Positions 53,294-62,507 of a stretch of 64,000 bases of DNA are shown piece by piece. Origin of the DNA: Pseudomonadota bacterium. Its GTDB lineage: Bacteria > Pseudomonadota > Alphaproteobacteria > Acetobacterales > Acetobacteraceae. Each line of letters starts with the position of its first letter. Position 1 is the first letter of the stretch. Where the stretch lies: assembly GCA_021798915.1 (NCBI GenBank), contig JAJZBM010000003.1, positions 124,001-188,000 on the forward strand, given 5' to 3'. Both the position numbers and the translations under genes were made by a program. Below the pieces are notes generated by a model. That model was given only the letters and a program-made list of their open reading frames with translations, was not told the DNA's origin and did no database searches.

Positions 53294-55078
53294 CTACTCC
53301 CGCGCCACCACCAGAGCGAGGTCGTGGAACAGGCGTGCCGGCAGGCTGCCGCCGGTGACGCCTTTGGTTGGGCTTGCGTCGTCATTGCCGAGCCAGACGC
53401 CGATCAGGGTGCCGCGAATGGCGCCGATGAACCAGGCGTCGCGATAGGCCTGGGAGGTTCCGGTTTTCCCGGCGATGGTCTCGCCGGGGATGGCGGCGGC
53501 GCGGCCGGTGCCTTCGCTGACCACGGCGGCGAGCATGGTTTTCATCATCGCCGCCTCGGCGGGGGAAATGACCGGCGTGGCCATGCGCGCGCCGGTCGCG
53601 AGATAGCGTGGCTGGACGCGATTGCCGCCGTTGAAAAACGGTGCGTAGCTCGCCGTCAATTCGAGCAGTCCGACGGACGCGGTGCCGAGCGCGAGAGAGG
53701 CATCGTCGGGCAGTTTGGCGCTGATCCCGAGGCGGCGGGCGAGCGCGATCACCGCGCCCGGGCCGCCGCTTCGAAGCAGGAGGCGGACGGCGGCGGTGTT
53801 GGAGGATTGCGCCAGCGCCGTGGTCAGGGTGATGGCGCCCTGATAACGGTGCTCGATGTCATGCGGCGCCCAGGTGCCGATTTTGATCGGCGCATCCTCG
53901 ACCAGGCTCGCCGGCGTCTCGCCGCGCGCGAGGGCGGCGAGCCAGACGAAGGGCTTGAACGCCGAGCCCGGCTGGCGCCGCGCGGCGACGGCGCGGTTGA
54001 AGCCGCCGCCCTCCTCCGCCCGCCCGCCGACCATGGCGCGAATGGCGCCGGTCGTGACATCGAGCGCGACCACCGCGCCCTCGCTCACCCCGGCTCTGGC
54101 GCCGGGGCCATCGAGCAGCGTCTTGAGGCCGCGCGACGCCGCCGCCTGCAAGCGCGAATCGAGCGTCGTGCGCAGCGTCGCGTCTTCGCCTTGGGGCAGG
54201 CCGGGCTCGGCCTGCTCGGCCGCCCAATCGGCGAACCAGCCGCCCCCCGCGAGCGGCGGCAGGGCGATCGCGGCGATGGCCGCGGTTTCGGTCGCTTCGG
54301 TGATCACGCCGGCGACGCGCATCGCCGCCAGCACCTGGCGGGTGCGGGCGATGGCGGCGGCGGGGTCGGCGCGGGGATTGAAACGCGCCGGCGCCCGCGG
54401 CAGCCCGGCGATCATCGCCGCCTGCCATAGCGCAAGGCGGCGCGCCGGCAGGCCGAAATAGACCCGCGCCGCGGCGTCCACCCCGAACGCCCCGGCCCCG
54501 AGATAGACGCGGTTGAGCCAGATCTCGAGAATCTGCTCCCTGGAAAAATGACTGTAAAGCCAATAGGTTAAAACGACTTCCTGAATCTTCCGGCGGAATG
54601 TCCGCCGATTGCTCAAAAACAGCGTCTTGGCGACCTGCTGGCTCAGCGTCGAGCCACCCTGGACGATCCGCCCGGCGGTGAGATCGACGAACGCGGCCCG
54701 CGCCATCCCCCACCCGTCGAGGGCGCCGTGGTGGAAAAACCGCCGATCCTCGACCGCGACCACCGCCGCCGGGAGATAGGGCGGCAGATCGGCGAGATGC
54801 ACCGTCGTGCCGACGATGTCGCCATAACGCGCGATCACGTGGCCGGCGCTGTCCTCGAGCGTGAGGGTCGGCCGGCGCGCGGTGATCGCGTCTTGTGGCC
54901 GCGGCAGATCATGGATCAGCCAGAGAAACGCGAGCCCGAGAGCAAGCCCGCCCCAGACCAGCGCGATGACGGCGCGGACGAGCCAGCGCGTGATGCGCCG
55001 GCGCGGCGGCTTGCCGGCGCCCGATGCTTTGCCCAGACTGGCGGCATCCAGACGGCGATCAACCGGGAGAGGCGTCAT
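53294..55078 (-). CDS. Class A penicillin-binding protein (PBP1a-like)
   Basis: A 594-residue bifunctional peptidoglycan synthase. One N-terminal membrane span (WLVRAVIALVWGGLALGLAFLWLI) anchors it. The GT51 transglycosylase has AVEDRRFFHHGALDGWG and GGSTLSQQVAKTLFLSN. The transpeptidase has the SxxK site in QPGSAFKPFVWL, SSNTAAVRL and KTGTSQAYRDAWFIG. The C-terminus is shorter than E. coli PBP1a because it lacks an extra OB-like insert. The ATG at 55078 shares bases with the start of the divergent dehydrogenase, so its promoter must lie inside that gene; earlier starts at 55111 or 55180 are possible. Confidence 0.92.
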   Translation of the reverse strand: MTPLPVDRRLDAASLGKASGAGKPPRRRITRWLVRAVIALVWGGLALGLAFLWLIHDLPRPQDAITARRPTLTLEDSAGHVIARYGDIVGTTVHLADLPPYLPAAVVAVEDRRFFHHGALDGWGMARAAFVDLTAGRIVQGGSTLSQQVAKTLFLSNRRTFRRKIQEVVLTYWLYSHFSREQILEIWLNRVYLGAGAFGVDAAARVYFGLPARRLALWQAAMIAGLPRAPARFNPRADPAAAIARTRQVLAAMRVAGVITEATETAAIAAIALPPLAGGGWFADWAAEQAEPGLPQGEDATLRTTLDSRLQAAASRGLKTLLDGPGARAGVSEGAVVALDVTTGAIRAMVGGRAEEGGGFNRAVAARRQPGSAFKPFVWLAALARGETPASLVEDAPIKIGTWAPHDIEHRYQGAITLTTALAQSSNTAAVRLLLRSGGPGAVIALARRLGISAKLPDDASLALGTASVGLLELTASYAPFFNGGNRVQPRYLATGARMATPVISPAEAAMMKTMLAAVVSEGTGRAAAIPGETIAGKTGTSQAYRDAWFIGAIRGTLIGVWLGNDDASPTKGVTGGSLPARLFHDLALVVARE

Positions 55079-55988
55079 GCGCGGTCTTTTTCTCGATGCG
55101 GACGACACCATGGCGGCGATTTTCGCACGCCTGCACGGCGCCGGCGACCCGCCGGTGACCGTCAACCGCGCCGCCCGCATCGCGCCCGACGATCTGCCGC
55201 GGTTGCTGGCCGGGTATGATTTCGTGCTCGACGATCATTCCGCGCTGCCAACCGCAGTAATCAGCGCCTGCCCCGCGCTTCGCCATGTCATTTTTCTCGG
55301 CACCGGGGCGCGGAGCTATATGAACCCCGAGGAACTCGAAGCTCTCGGCATCACCGTTCACACCATCAAGGGCTATGGCGATACCGCGGTCGCCGAGCAC
55401 AGCATCGCGCTGATGTGGACGGCGGCGCGCGGGATCGCGGCAATGGATCGCGGCGTCCGCGCCGACGGTTGGCCGCGCGTCGCAGGCGTGCAGCTCACCG
55501 GCAAGACGCTCGGCCTGATCGGCTTCGGCGGAATCGCCGCCGAGGTGGCGCGGATCGCGGTGGGCAGCGGGATGCGGGTGCTGGCCTGGAACCGGAGCCC
55601 GAAGACCGCGCCCGGCGTCAGCTTCGTTCCCCTCGATACACTGCTCGCCGAGAGCCATGTCGTCTCGCTCCACCTCCTGCTCAATGATGAGACGCGGGGA
55701 TTTCTCGATGCCGGGCGCCTCGCGCGGCTCCGCCCCGGGGCGATCCTGGTCAATACCGCGCGCGGCGCCCTGGTTGACGAGGCGGCGCTGATCGCGGCTC
55801 TCGAACGCGGGCAGATCGCCCATGCCGCGCTCGACGTCTTCGCAACCGAGCCGCTGCCGGCCGGGCATCCGCTCACGCGCCTCGCCAATGTCACGCTTTC
55901 CGCCCATAGCGGGTTTCTGACGCCCGAGGCGAATGAAACGCTGCTCCGGCGCGCGCTTGAAATCGCCCGCGGGCTCTGCGAGGGATAA
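55077..55988 (+). CDS. D-2-hydroxyacid dehydrogenase family protein
   Basis: A 303-residue NAD(P)-dependent dehydrogenase. The nucleotide site is TLGLIGFGGIAAEVARIA. The catalytic Arg is in ILVNTARGALVDEAAL, Glu in DVFATEPLPAGHPL and His in TLSAHSGFLTPEA. The N-terminal substrate domain is divergent from typical GyaR or SerA, so the substrate is open. The ATG at 55077 has GGGAGAGG six bases upstream. It overlaps the start codon of the divergent PBP gene and ends 12 bases before a tRNA-Leu gene. Confidence 0.87.
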   Translation: MRGLFLDADDTMAAIFARLHGAGDPPVTVNRAARIAPDDLPRLLAGYDFVLDDHSALPTAVISACPALRHVIFLGTGARSYMNPEELEALGITVHTIKGYGDTAVAEHSIALMWTAARGIAAMDRGVRADGWPRVAGVQLTGKTLGLIGFGGIAAEVARIAVGSGMRVLAWNRSPKTAPGVSFVPLDTLLAESHVVSLHLLLNDETRGFLDAGRLARLRPGAILVNTARGALVDEAALIAALERGQIAHAALDVFATEPLPAGHPLTRLANVTLSAHSGFLTPEANETLLRRALEIARGLCEG

Positions 55989-56000
55989 GGGTCTCGTCAT

Positions 56001-56085
56001 GCGGACGTGGCGGAACAGGTAGACGCAGCAGACTTAAAATCTGCTTTCCGTATCGGAAGTGCGGGTTCGATCCCCGCCGTCCGCA
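56001..56085 (+). tRNA. tRNA-Leu (UAA)
   Basis: Acceptor GCGGACG pairs with CGTCCGC, the anticodon stem GCAGA/TCTGC encloses CTTAAAA with anticodon TAA, there is a long variable arm as in Leu tRNAs, and the T-loop is GGTTCGATCCC. Unlike the tRNA-Tyr in this window, the 3' CCA is not encoded. Confidence 0.95.
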
Positions 56086-56175
56086 GATCCCGGTGACCGC
56101 AGACCATGGTGAGAGGCAAAAATCCGTTCGACATCAAAGCAAAACCCCGTTATCGTGATGCCATCGCGACAATCC

Positions 56176-56192
56176 GCGCGGCCAAGCCGCGC
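56176..56192 (+). promoter_or_regulatory. Perfect hairpin just ahead of doxX
   Basis: GCGCGGC and GCCGCGC around the 3-base loop CAA, ending 5 bases before the AGGAGA ribosome site of doxX. It could form in the mRNA leader or in DNA as an operator. No function is known. Confidence 0.35.
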
Positions 56193-56208
56193 CAATAGGA
56201 GAGCCACC

Positions 56209-56616
56209 ATGCAACAAAGCGTCGATCTCATCGGGCGCATTCTGATCGCCGTCCTGTTCATTCTCGCCGGCATCGGCAAGATCGAGAATCCGGCCGGGAC
56301 TATGCAATATATCGCCTCCGGTGGTCTGCCGCTGCCGATGGCGGCCTATATCGTCGCCGTGCTGATCGAGGTCGGCGGCAGCATCCTCCTGGTGCTGGGC
56401 TGGCAGACGCGGGTCATCGCCGCGATCATGGCGCTGTTTTCGGTGGTCACCGCCCTCGCCTTCCACAATAATTTCGCCGACCACGGCCAGCAGATCAATT
56501 TTCTGAAAAACCTCGCCATCGCCGGCGGGCTGTTGCACATCGTCGCTTTCGGCGCCGGCGCCTACAGCCTCGATCACCGCCTCGCCCAGCGCGGCACGAG
56601 CCACGCGACCGCCTGA
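56209..56616 (+). CDS. DoxX-family membrane protein
   Basis: A 135-residue protein with four membrane spans. It opens LIGRILIAVLFILAGIGKIENPAGTMQYIASGGLPLP, the DoxX family start, and has VLGWQTRVIAAIMALFSVVTALAFHNNF in the middle. The family is named after a thiosulfate:quinone oxidoreductase subunit, but most small DoxX proteins have unknown roles in membrane redox or stress. The ATG at 56209 has AGGAGAGCC upstream. A strong 13-bp hairpin terminator follows, so it is a single-gene unit. Confidence 0.88.
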   Translation: MQQSVDLIGRILIAVLFILAGIGKIENPAGTMQYIASGGLPLPMAAYIVAVLIEVGGSILLVLGWQTRVIAAIMALFSVVTALAFHNNFADHGQQINFLKNLAIAGGLLHIVAFGAGAYSLDHRLAQRGTSHATA

Positions 56617-56627
56617 CGCCATCGCCA

Positions 56628-56667
56628 GCGGCGCTTCCCGCGTTTCACCCGAGACGGGAAGCGCCGC
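56628..56667 (+). terminator. Hairpin terminator after doxX
   Basis: A perfect 13-bp stem (GCGGCGCTTCCCG and its complement CGGGAAGCGCCGC) with a 14-base loop, 12 bases after the doxX stop. It has no U-tract but its stability makes it the likely transcript end. Confidence 0.65.
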
Positions 56668-56782
56668 CGCCTCTCATGAGCGTTCGCAATGGGGCGATGA
56701 ATAATGCTTGCCAATCGCCCTTCGCTCTCGACAAATCGGCGCCAGCGATCAACCATGATCCCGAATGGATGATGGGAATTGC

Positions 56783-58960
56783 ATGATGAACACTCATGAC
56801 AGGAACTTGATCGCAGCGGGCGGGCTCCACGTCGATCGCGATCTCCACCGCTTCATCACCGACGAGGCGCTGCCCGGCAGCGGTGTCGCCGCGGCGGCGT
56901 TCTGGGACGGGTTCGGCGCAATGGTGCGCGACCTCGCACCGCGCAACCGCGCTCTGCTCGACCGCCGCGACGCCCTGCAACGCGAAATCGATGCCTGGCA
57001 TAAGGCGCGTGCCGGCAAAAGCTTCGATGCCGACGCCTATCAGGCCTTTCTCCGTGAGATCGGCTATCTGGTGCCCGAACCGGCGCCGTTCGCCATCACC
57101 ACGGCCAATGTCGATCCCGAAATCGCCCATATCGCCGGGCCGCAGCTCGTCGTGCCGGTGACCAACGGGCGCTATGCGCTGAACGCCGCCAATGCCCGCT
57201 GGGGCAGCCTCTATGACGCGCTTTACGGCACCGATGCGCTCCCCGAGGCGCCGGCGGCGAAGGTCAAGGGCTATGACCCGGCGCGCGGTGCGGTGGTGAT
57301 CGCCTGGGCGCGGCGCTTCCTCGATGACACTTTCCCGCTCGACGGCGCGACCCATGCCGAGGCCACCGGCTATGCCGTCCGCGACGGCCATCTCGTCGTG
57401 AGCCACGCCAAGGGCAGCGCGCGGCTGCGCGATGGCGCCCAGTTCGTGGGCTTCCAGGGCGAGGCAGCGGCACCAAAGGCGGTGCTGCTCCGCCATCATG
57501 GCCTCCATGTCGAACTGAATTTCGACCGCGCCCATCCGATCGGCGGGACGGATGCCGCCGGCATCAGTGATGTGGTCATCGAATCGGCGATCAGCACGAT
57601 CATGGATTGCGAGGACAGCGTCGCGACCGTCGATGCCGCCGACAAGATCGAGGCTTATCGCAACTGGCTCGGGCTGATGCGCGCGACCTTGGTCGCCAAA
57701 TTCGAGAAGGGCGGGCGCACGCTGGAGCGCAAACTCAATCCCGATCGCGTCTTCACCACGCCCGCCGGCGGCACGCTGACCCTGCATGGGCGCAGCCTGA
57801 TGCTGGTGCGCAATGTCGGCCATCACATGTACACCGATGCGGTGCGTGACGGCGAGGGCCGGGAGATTCCGGAAACCTTCCTCGATGCCGCGGTCACCGC
57901 GCTGATCGCCTGCCATGATCTCCGTGGCAGCCAGGCGCTGAAGAACAGCCGCGCCGGTTCGATCTACATCGTCAAGCCGAAGCTGCACGGGCCGGAGGAA
58001 GTGGCGCTCGCCGATACGCTGTTCGCCCGTGTCGAGGACATGCTCGGCCTCGCCCGCAACACCTTGAAAATGGGCATCATGGACGAGGAGCGGCGGACCA
58101 GCGCCAACCTCGCCGCCGCAATCCATGCCGCCCGCGCCCGCGTCGCGTTCATCAATACCGGCTTCCTCGACCGCACCGGCGATGAAATCCACACCGCCAT
58201 GGAAGCCGGCGCGATGATCCGCAAGAACGAGATAAAGAACACCCCCTGGATCCGCGCCTATGAGGATCGCAACGTCACCATCGGCCTTGCCGCCGGGCTC
58301 GCCGGGCGGGCGCAGATCGGCAAGGGGATGTGGGCGGCGCCGGACCGTATGGCGGAGATGCTGGCGCAGAAGATCGGCCATCCCGAGGCCGGCGCCAATA
58401 CCGCCTGGGTGCCCTCGCCCACCGCGGCGACGCTGCATGCCCTCCATTATCACAAAGTGGACGTCGCGGCGCGGCAAAAGGCGCTCGCCACCAAACCGAC
58501 GCCGCCGCTCGCCGATCTTCTCACCCTGCCGCTCGCCGCCGGCATCAACTGGTCGCCGGCCGATCTGCAGCAGGAATTGGACAATAACGCCCAGGGCATT
58601 CTCGGCTATGTCGTGCGCTGGATCGACCAAGGCGTCGGCTGCTCGAAGGTCCCCGATATCCACGATGTCGGGCTGATGGAGGATCGCGCGACGCTTCGCA
58701 TCTCGAGCCAGCACATCGCCAACTGGCTGCATCACGGCGTCGTCGGCGAGGCGCAGGTGATGGCGACGATGAAGCGCATGGCGGCAGTGGTCGATCGCCA
58801 GAACGCCGGCGATCCCGCCTATCGCCCGATGGCGCCGGGCTTCGACGGCGTCGCCTTCAAGGCCGCCTGCGACCTGGTCTTCAAAGGCCGCGCGCAGCCC
58901 AACGGCTATACCGAATTCGTGCTCCACCATTGGCGGCGCGAGGCGAAAAAAGCCGGCTGA
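56783..58960 (+). CDS. glcB: Malate synthase G
   Basis: A 725-residue enzyme that condenses glyoxylate and acetyl-CoA to malate. It starts with the G-type N-terminus ([21 protein letters not shown]). The catalytic core has [33 protein letters not shown] and TRMEGIMDEER-type sequence [18 protein letters not shown]. The C-terminal plug has [22 protein letters not shown]. The length is normal for isoform G. No isocitrate lyase or glycolate oxidase is adjacent, so it may serve glycolate or glyoxylate use encoded elsewhere; the glyoxylate reductase-like gene at 24287 could connect to it. The start ATG at 56783 or 56786 follows GATGGGA. Confidence 0.96.
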   Translation: MMNTHDRNLIAAGGLHVDRDLHRFITDEALPGSGVAAAAFWDGFGAMVRDLAPRNRALLDRRDALQREIDAWHKARAGKSFDADAYQAFLREIGYLVPEPAPFAITTANVDPEIAHIAGPQLVVPVTNGRYALNAANARWGSLYDALYGTDALPEAPAAKVKGYDPARGAVVIAWARRFLDDTFPLDGATHAEATGYAVRDGHLVVSHAKGSARLRDGAQFVGFQGEAAAPKAVLLRHHGLHVELNFDRAHPIGGTDAAGISDVVIESAISTIMDCEDSVATVDAADKIEAYRNWLGLMRATLVAKFEKGGRTLERKLNPDRVFTTPAGGTLTLHGRSLMLVRNVGHHMYTDAVRDGEGREIPETFLDAAVTALIACHDLRGSQALKNSRAGSIYIVKPKLHGPEEVALADTLFARVEDMLGLARNTLKMGIMDEERRTSANLAAAIHAARARVAFINTGFLDRTGDEIHTAMEAGAMIRKNEIKNTPWIRAYEDRNVTIGLAAGLAGRAQIGKGMWAAPDRMAEMLAQKIGHPEAGANTAWVPSPTAATLHALHYHKVDVAARQKALATKPTPPLADLLTLPLAAGINWSPADLQQELDNNAQGILGYVVRWIDQGVGCSKVPDIHDVGLMEDRATLRISSQHIANWLHHGVVGEAQVMATMKRMAAVVDRQNAGDPAYRPMAPGFDGVAFKAACDLVFKGRAQPNGYTEFVLHHWRREAKKAG

Positions 58961-58993
58961 ACCTGGGAAAACCGATCTCACCAAAGAAAATAC

Positions 58994-59839
58994 ATGCAAC
59001 CACAAACTATATCTGAAAAACTTTTCTTCAACACAGTGCGCATTGACACTGTGACAATGGGTAGGATGGGCTCAGGCACCGGATTTTTCTTCGATTATAA
59101 ATTTGGCGATCTGGTCTATCCATTCATTGTTACGAACAAACACGTCATTGATGGGGCGCAGAAATGGAAATTTACTTTCATAAAGAAAAAAAATGGGAAG
59201 CCAGAGCTTGGTGATATATTCGAGATTACAATCACATCTGAACAATCGCCGAATGCCTGGTTTGGCCACCCTGATCCAGACATTGACATCGCTATTATCC
59301 CGAGGTGTCAACTTATTAATTTTGAAAAGGAAAAATATAATACGGAACTATTTACCATAGCCATACAAACAAATAACATTCCCAATGCAGAACAGATCGA
59401 AGAACTGGACGCGATTGAGGAAATTACTTTCATCGGCTACCCGAACGGCGTGTGGGACACGAAGAATTTTCTTCCTGTCGCGCGGCGCGGCACCACGGCC
59501 AGCCCTATCGCGGTAGATTTTGAGAACAAACCTCGCTTTCTTATTGACGCATCGGTTTTTGGCGGGTCAAGCGGAAGCCCAGTATTCATTTGCAACCTGG
59601 GTGGCACGTATGCCAAGAAGACCGGCGTAACGGTTTCGGGTTTACGATTTTACTTCGTCGGCGTCGTTGCTGGGGTCTTCTTCCGCACCCACCTCAATGA
59701 GATAATCCCTGTGCCGATTCCGACTCAGGTACGGCCAATGGCAGAGCAGCAGGAAATGATCGATCTTGGAATCGTGTTCAAGGCTCGCACTGTTGTCGAA
59801 ACCATCGAAGCCTTCCTGCATACCCAACGGCACCCCTGA
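58994..59839 (+). CDS. Trypsin-like serine peptidase, AT-rich and probably acquired
   Basis: A 281-residue cytoplasmic-looking protease with no signal peptide. After residue 27 it has GSGTGFFFDYKFGD and the His of TNKHVIDG. The Asp is in DPDIDIAIIPRC, and the Ser is in DASVFGGSSGSPVF. This is the chymotrypsin-fold triad, without PDZ domains. The gene is far richer in A and T (AAA, ATA, AAT codons) than everything around it, and it sits 33 bases after glcB. That suggests transfer from a low-GC donor. Similar small trypsin-like genes often occur in accessory islands, some linked to phage defence, but this one has no partner here. Target unknown. Confidence 0.85.
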   Translation: MQPQTISEKLFFNTVRIDTVTMGRMGSGTGFFFDYKFGDLVYPFIVTNKHVIDGAQKWKFTFIKKKNGKPELGDIFEITITSEQSPNAWFGHPDPDIDIAIIPRCQLINFEKEKYNTELFTIAIQTNNIPNAEQIEELDAIEEITFIGYPNGVWDTKNFLPVARRGTTASPIAVDFENKPRFLIDASVFGGSSGSPVFICNLGGTYAKKTGVTVSGLRFYFVGVVAGVFFRTHLNEIIPVPIPTQVRPMAEQQEMIDLGIVFKARTVVETIEAFLHTQRHP

Positions 59840-59858
59840 TCCCTTCCTTCAGCCTATC

Positions 59859-60890
59859 TCAGAACCGAAACGAGGCGACCAGCGAGCCCCATTGGTGCAG
59901 CCCGCCATGCTCGCCGTAAAATGTCTGGGTCTGGAATACCTGGGTGTAGGACACCCGCACGCCATCGACGATGACGGCAACCCCGGCCTCCAATTCGCCG
60001 ACGAAGGTTCTCTCGCCGACGCTCGGCGTGGCATTGAACGGCTCGCCGGCCAGGGTCGCGTTGTAAAGCCAGGCCTGGCCGTCGGCGCCGGCGAAGACAT
60101 ACCAGTCGAACGGCTTGACCGGGGTATAGGCGGCGCCACCCGACATGCCGGGGTCGAGGCGGGCGACCCCGTAATCGGAATTCAGCCCCTGGCCGATCCG
60201 CACCACGCCGCCGGCGAGCCCATAGATCCAGAGATTGCCGACCCCGACCGTGGCATTGGGCAGAATATCGGTCTCCAGCGCGCCGATATGCCCGGTCGAG
60301 ATGCGCCAGATGCGTGAACTCTCGAATTGCAGCACCGGCTCGTCCGGCATCTGATAGCCCCAGCCGAGATCATGCGGCTGGCCGATGAGGTTGTGGAACC
60401 AGTTCTGCGTCTGCTCGGCGAGCGCCGCCTCGCCGATCGTCCCAACATCGACGCCGAGGATGCTGCGCCAGTCATTGGTGTCCTGGATCAGCGAGAAATT
60501 GCCCATCAACGTGCCGGCATAGGGTTCGTCACCGGCCGGCGGCGGCCGCACATCGGTCGCGGCGGGGCTGAACATCTGCTGCTGGATGTCGATCGAGACG
60601 CGCTGCTGGCCATTGCCCCAGAGTGCGCGGCCGATCTCGCTCGCGAAACCGGGCACGTCCCCGGTCGGCGAGACATAGCCGAGATAGAGCCCGTTGAGAT
60701 AATAGCGATCGGGCGGCGGGTTGCTGGTGATCGACGCGTTTTCCCACTGGAAGGTGAGGATCGCGTCGGGATCGGCGGGCGGGAGATCGGACCCGTCGGT
60801 GGGCGTGAGCGACGAGCCAGCCATCGCCGCTTGCGCAACCGCCAACCATGCGAAGACGGAGAGCGAGACGAGGGGGAGAAATCGTTTCAT
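59859..60890 (-). CDS. lpxR: LpxR-like lipid A deacylase / DUF2219 outer-membrane protein
   Basis: A 343-residue outer-membrane beta-barrel with a signal peptide (FLPLVSLSVFAWLAVAQAAMA). The mature start has ITSNPPPDRYYLNGLYLGYVSPTG, the conserved DRYYxNGLxLG motif of the LpxR family, then DEPYAGTLMGNFSLIQDTND. The C-terminal strand ends ...LVASFRF with aromatic Phe as in other barrels. LpxR removes the 3'-linked acyloxyacyl group of lipid A and alters host or stress responses. Many DUF2219 members have no tested activity. The ATG at 60890 fits the signal peptide; 60905 is another option. Confidence 0.82.
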   Translation of the reverse strand: MKRFLPLVSLSVFAWLAVAQAAMAGSSLTPTDGSDLPPADPDAILTFQWENASITSNPPPDRYYLNGLYLGYVSPTGDVPGFASEIGRALWGNGQQRVSIDIQQQMFSPAATDVRPPPAGDEPYAGTLMGNFSLIQDTNDWRSILGVDVGTIGEAALAEQTQNWFHNLIGQPHDLGWGYQMPDEPVLQFESSRIWRISTGHIGALETDILPNATVGVGNLWIYGLAGGVVRIGQGLNSDYGVARLDPGMSGGAAYTPVKPFDWYVFAGADGQAWLYNATLAGEPFNATPSVGERTFVGELEAGVAVIVDGVRVSYTQVFQTQTFYGEHGGLHQWGSLVASFRF

Positions 60891-60966
60891 CGGCGACGGC
60901 TTCATGAGAACAAACGGGGGTGGGGAAACGCAAGCCAAAACGGCACGCCAAAGGCGGCGGCTGGGA

Positions 60967-61980
60967 TCAGCGCGCGATCTCCTCGGCGCGGCGCAGAAGG
61001 CGTAGGAAATTGCCGCCCCAAAGCGCCGCGATCTCCGCCCGGCCATAGCCGCGCGCGACCAGTTCGGCGGTGATCGCCGGGCTCTCGGCGGCGTTGGCCC
61101 AGCCAGAAATCCCGCCACCGCCGTCGAAATCAGAGGAAATGCCAACGTGAGCGACGCCGATGCGCCGCGCCGCATAGTCGACATGATCGACGAAATCGGC
61201 AACCGTCACGTTTTCCGGGCTGCCCTTGACGCGCAGGAACGAGGGCATGGCGGTGATCTGGATCAGCCCGCCGCTCGCGCGGAGCGCATCGAGTTGCTCG
61301 TCATCGAGGTTGCGCGGGTGATCGCAGAGGGCGCGGACCGAGGAATGGCTGGCCAGCACCGGTGTGCGGGACGCGGCAACCGCTTGCAGCATCGCCGTCT
61401 TGGCGGTGTGCGAAACATCGACGAGCATGCCGAGCCGGTTCATCTCGGCGATCGCCGTCCGCCCGAGGCGCGAAAGCCCCCCATGCTCGGCCGGCGGATC
61501 ATCGAGATCGCGGCGCGGAATGGCGGCATCGGCGAGATCGTTATGGCCATTATGGGTGAGCGTCATATAGCGCGCGCCGAGCGCCCGGAGTGCCCCGAGA
61601 TTGCCAGGATCGCCGCCGATCGCCTGGCCGTTCTCGACCACCGGGATGACGCTGATCACCCCCTCGCGCCACGCCGCCTCGACCTCGGCGGCGGTTTCGG
61701 TGACGCGGGCGCGAATGCCCTCATGGGTGCGGCCCATGGACCTGATCGCCTGCAACATGGTCTGGGCGCGGAGGAACGCGGCTTGCTGGCGGTCCGCGTC
61801 GCGCTTGGTCTGCGGCACATAGGCCGCGAAGCAGCCGGCGGTGAGCCCGCCGCGGCGCATTTTCGGCAGATCGACGCGGCGATCGCTCTCGCTGAACGGG
61901 TCGGGACCGTCGGGCCAGGGGATATCGATATGGCTGTCGAGGGTGAGGATGTCGCGGTGCAGGGCAAGGGGGTCGGTCAT
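60967..61980 (-). CDS. Membrane dipeptidase-type peptidase M19
   Basis: A 337-residue zinc amidohydrolase of the renal dipeptidase family. It has the first metal ligands in LTLDSHIDIPWPDG, the bridging Glu in SVIPVVENGQAIGG, His in VDVSHTAKTAM and His in VLASHSSVRALCDHP. The closing ISSDFDGGGG motif carries the conserved Asp. Bacterial M19 enzymes cleave dipeptides or D-amino-acid-containing substrates. No signal peptide is visible, so it is probably cytoplasmic. The ATG at 61980 has GGAGAGCG upstream. Confidence 0.93.
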   Translation of the reverse strand: MTDPLALHRDILTLDSHIDIPWPDGPDPFSESDRRVDLPKMRRGGLTAGCFAAYVPQTKRDADRQQAAFLRAQTMLQAIRSMGRTHEGIRARVTETAAEVEAAWREGVISVIPVVENGQAIGGDPGNLGALRALGARYMTLTHNGHNDLADAAIPRRDLDDPPAEHGGLSRLGRTAIAEMNRLGMLVDVSHTAKTAMLQAVAASRTPVLASHSSVRALCDHPRNLDDEQLDALRASGGLIQITAMPSFLRVKGSPENVTVADFVDHVDYAARRIGVAHVGISSDFDGGGGISGWANAAESPAITAELVARGYGRAEIAALWGGNFLRLLRRAEEIAR

Positions 61981-62051
61981 TTCCGCACGCTCTCCGAGCT
62001 TCGTTCCGCCGTCAAGCGCCAGACTCGAAATTGTCATGCGCCGAGCGCCGA

Positions 62052-62465
62052 TCAGAGCAGAGCGAGCGCGCGCAGCGCCTCGGCGAGGTCGGGCGGCAGA
62101 TCGTCATCCTCGGCGCCGGCGGCGAGATCGGGCGGCGCCTGCGCCGGGGCGAGATAGCGCCAGCCCTGAAACGCCTTGACCGGCCGCGCAGCGACGCGAA
62201 CCAGCGCCGGATCGAGCGCGAGCGCGCAAGCGGCGCTGCCGTCCTCGCGCTGCGCCGGGGTGATCGCGAGCACGCGCTGGCGCAGGCTCATCGTGCCGGC
62301 GATCACCCAATAGATCGAGCCGCCGGCGAGAATCTCTGCCGCGCGCTTGGGGATATGGCGGGTGATGTGGCGAAGCGGCGGGTGGGCCTCGGCGCGCGCC
62401 GCCTGCACGGCGGCGAGATGGGCGCGGTCGCGTATGCCGACGGCGAGTTTTTGCAAATGGAGCAT
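62052..62465 (-). CDS. DUF1489 family protein
   Basis: A 137-residue protein of unknown function found mostly in alphaproteobacteria. It has HLQKLAVGIRDRAHLAAVQAA at the N-terminus, ITRHIPKRAAEILAGGSIYWVIAG, and FQGWRYLAPAQAPPDLAAG near the C-terminus. There is no membrane span or known active-site motif. The family is a useful taxonomic hint. It lies 71 bases upstream of the M19 peptidase gene and 42 bases downstream of the metal exporter gene on the same strand. Confidence 0.88.
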   Translation of the reverse strand: MLHLQKLAVGIRDRAHLAAVQAARAEAHPPLRHITRHIPKRAAEILAGGSIYWVIAGTMSLRQRVLAITPAQREDGSAACALALDPALVRVAARPVKAFQGWRYLAPAQAPPDLAAGAEDDDLPPDLAEALRALALL

Positions 62466-62507
62466 ACGCCCTCATGTGATCCCGCCCAAGCCGCCGACAA
62501 GGGCGGT

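Noticed and set aside
56001-59839. tRNA-Leu as the attachment site of an integrated island with the AT-rich protease
   Set aside because: DoxX and malate synthase between them look native, there is no integrase and no repeated tRNA end.
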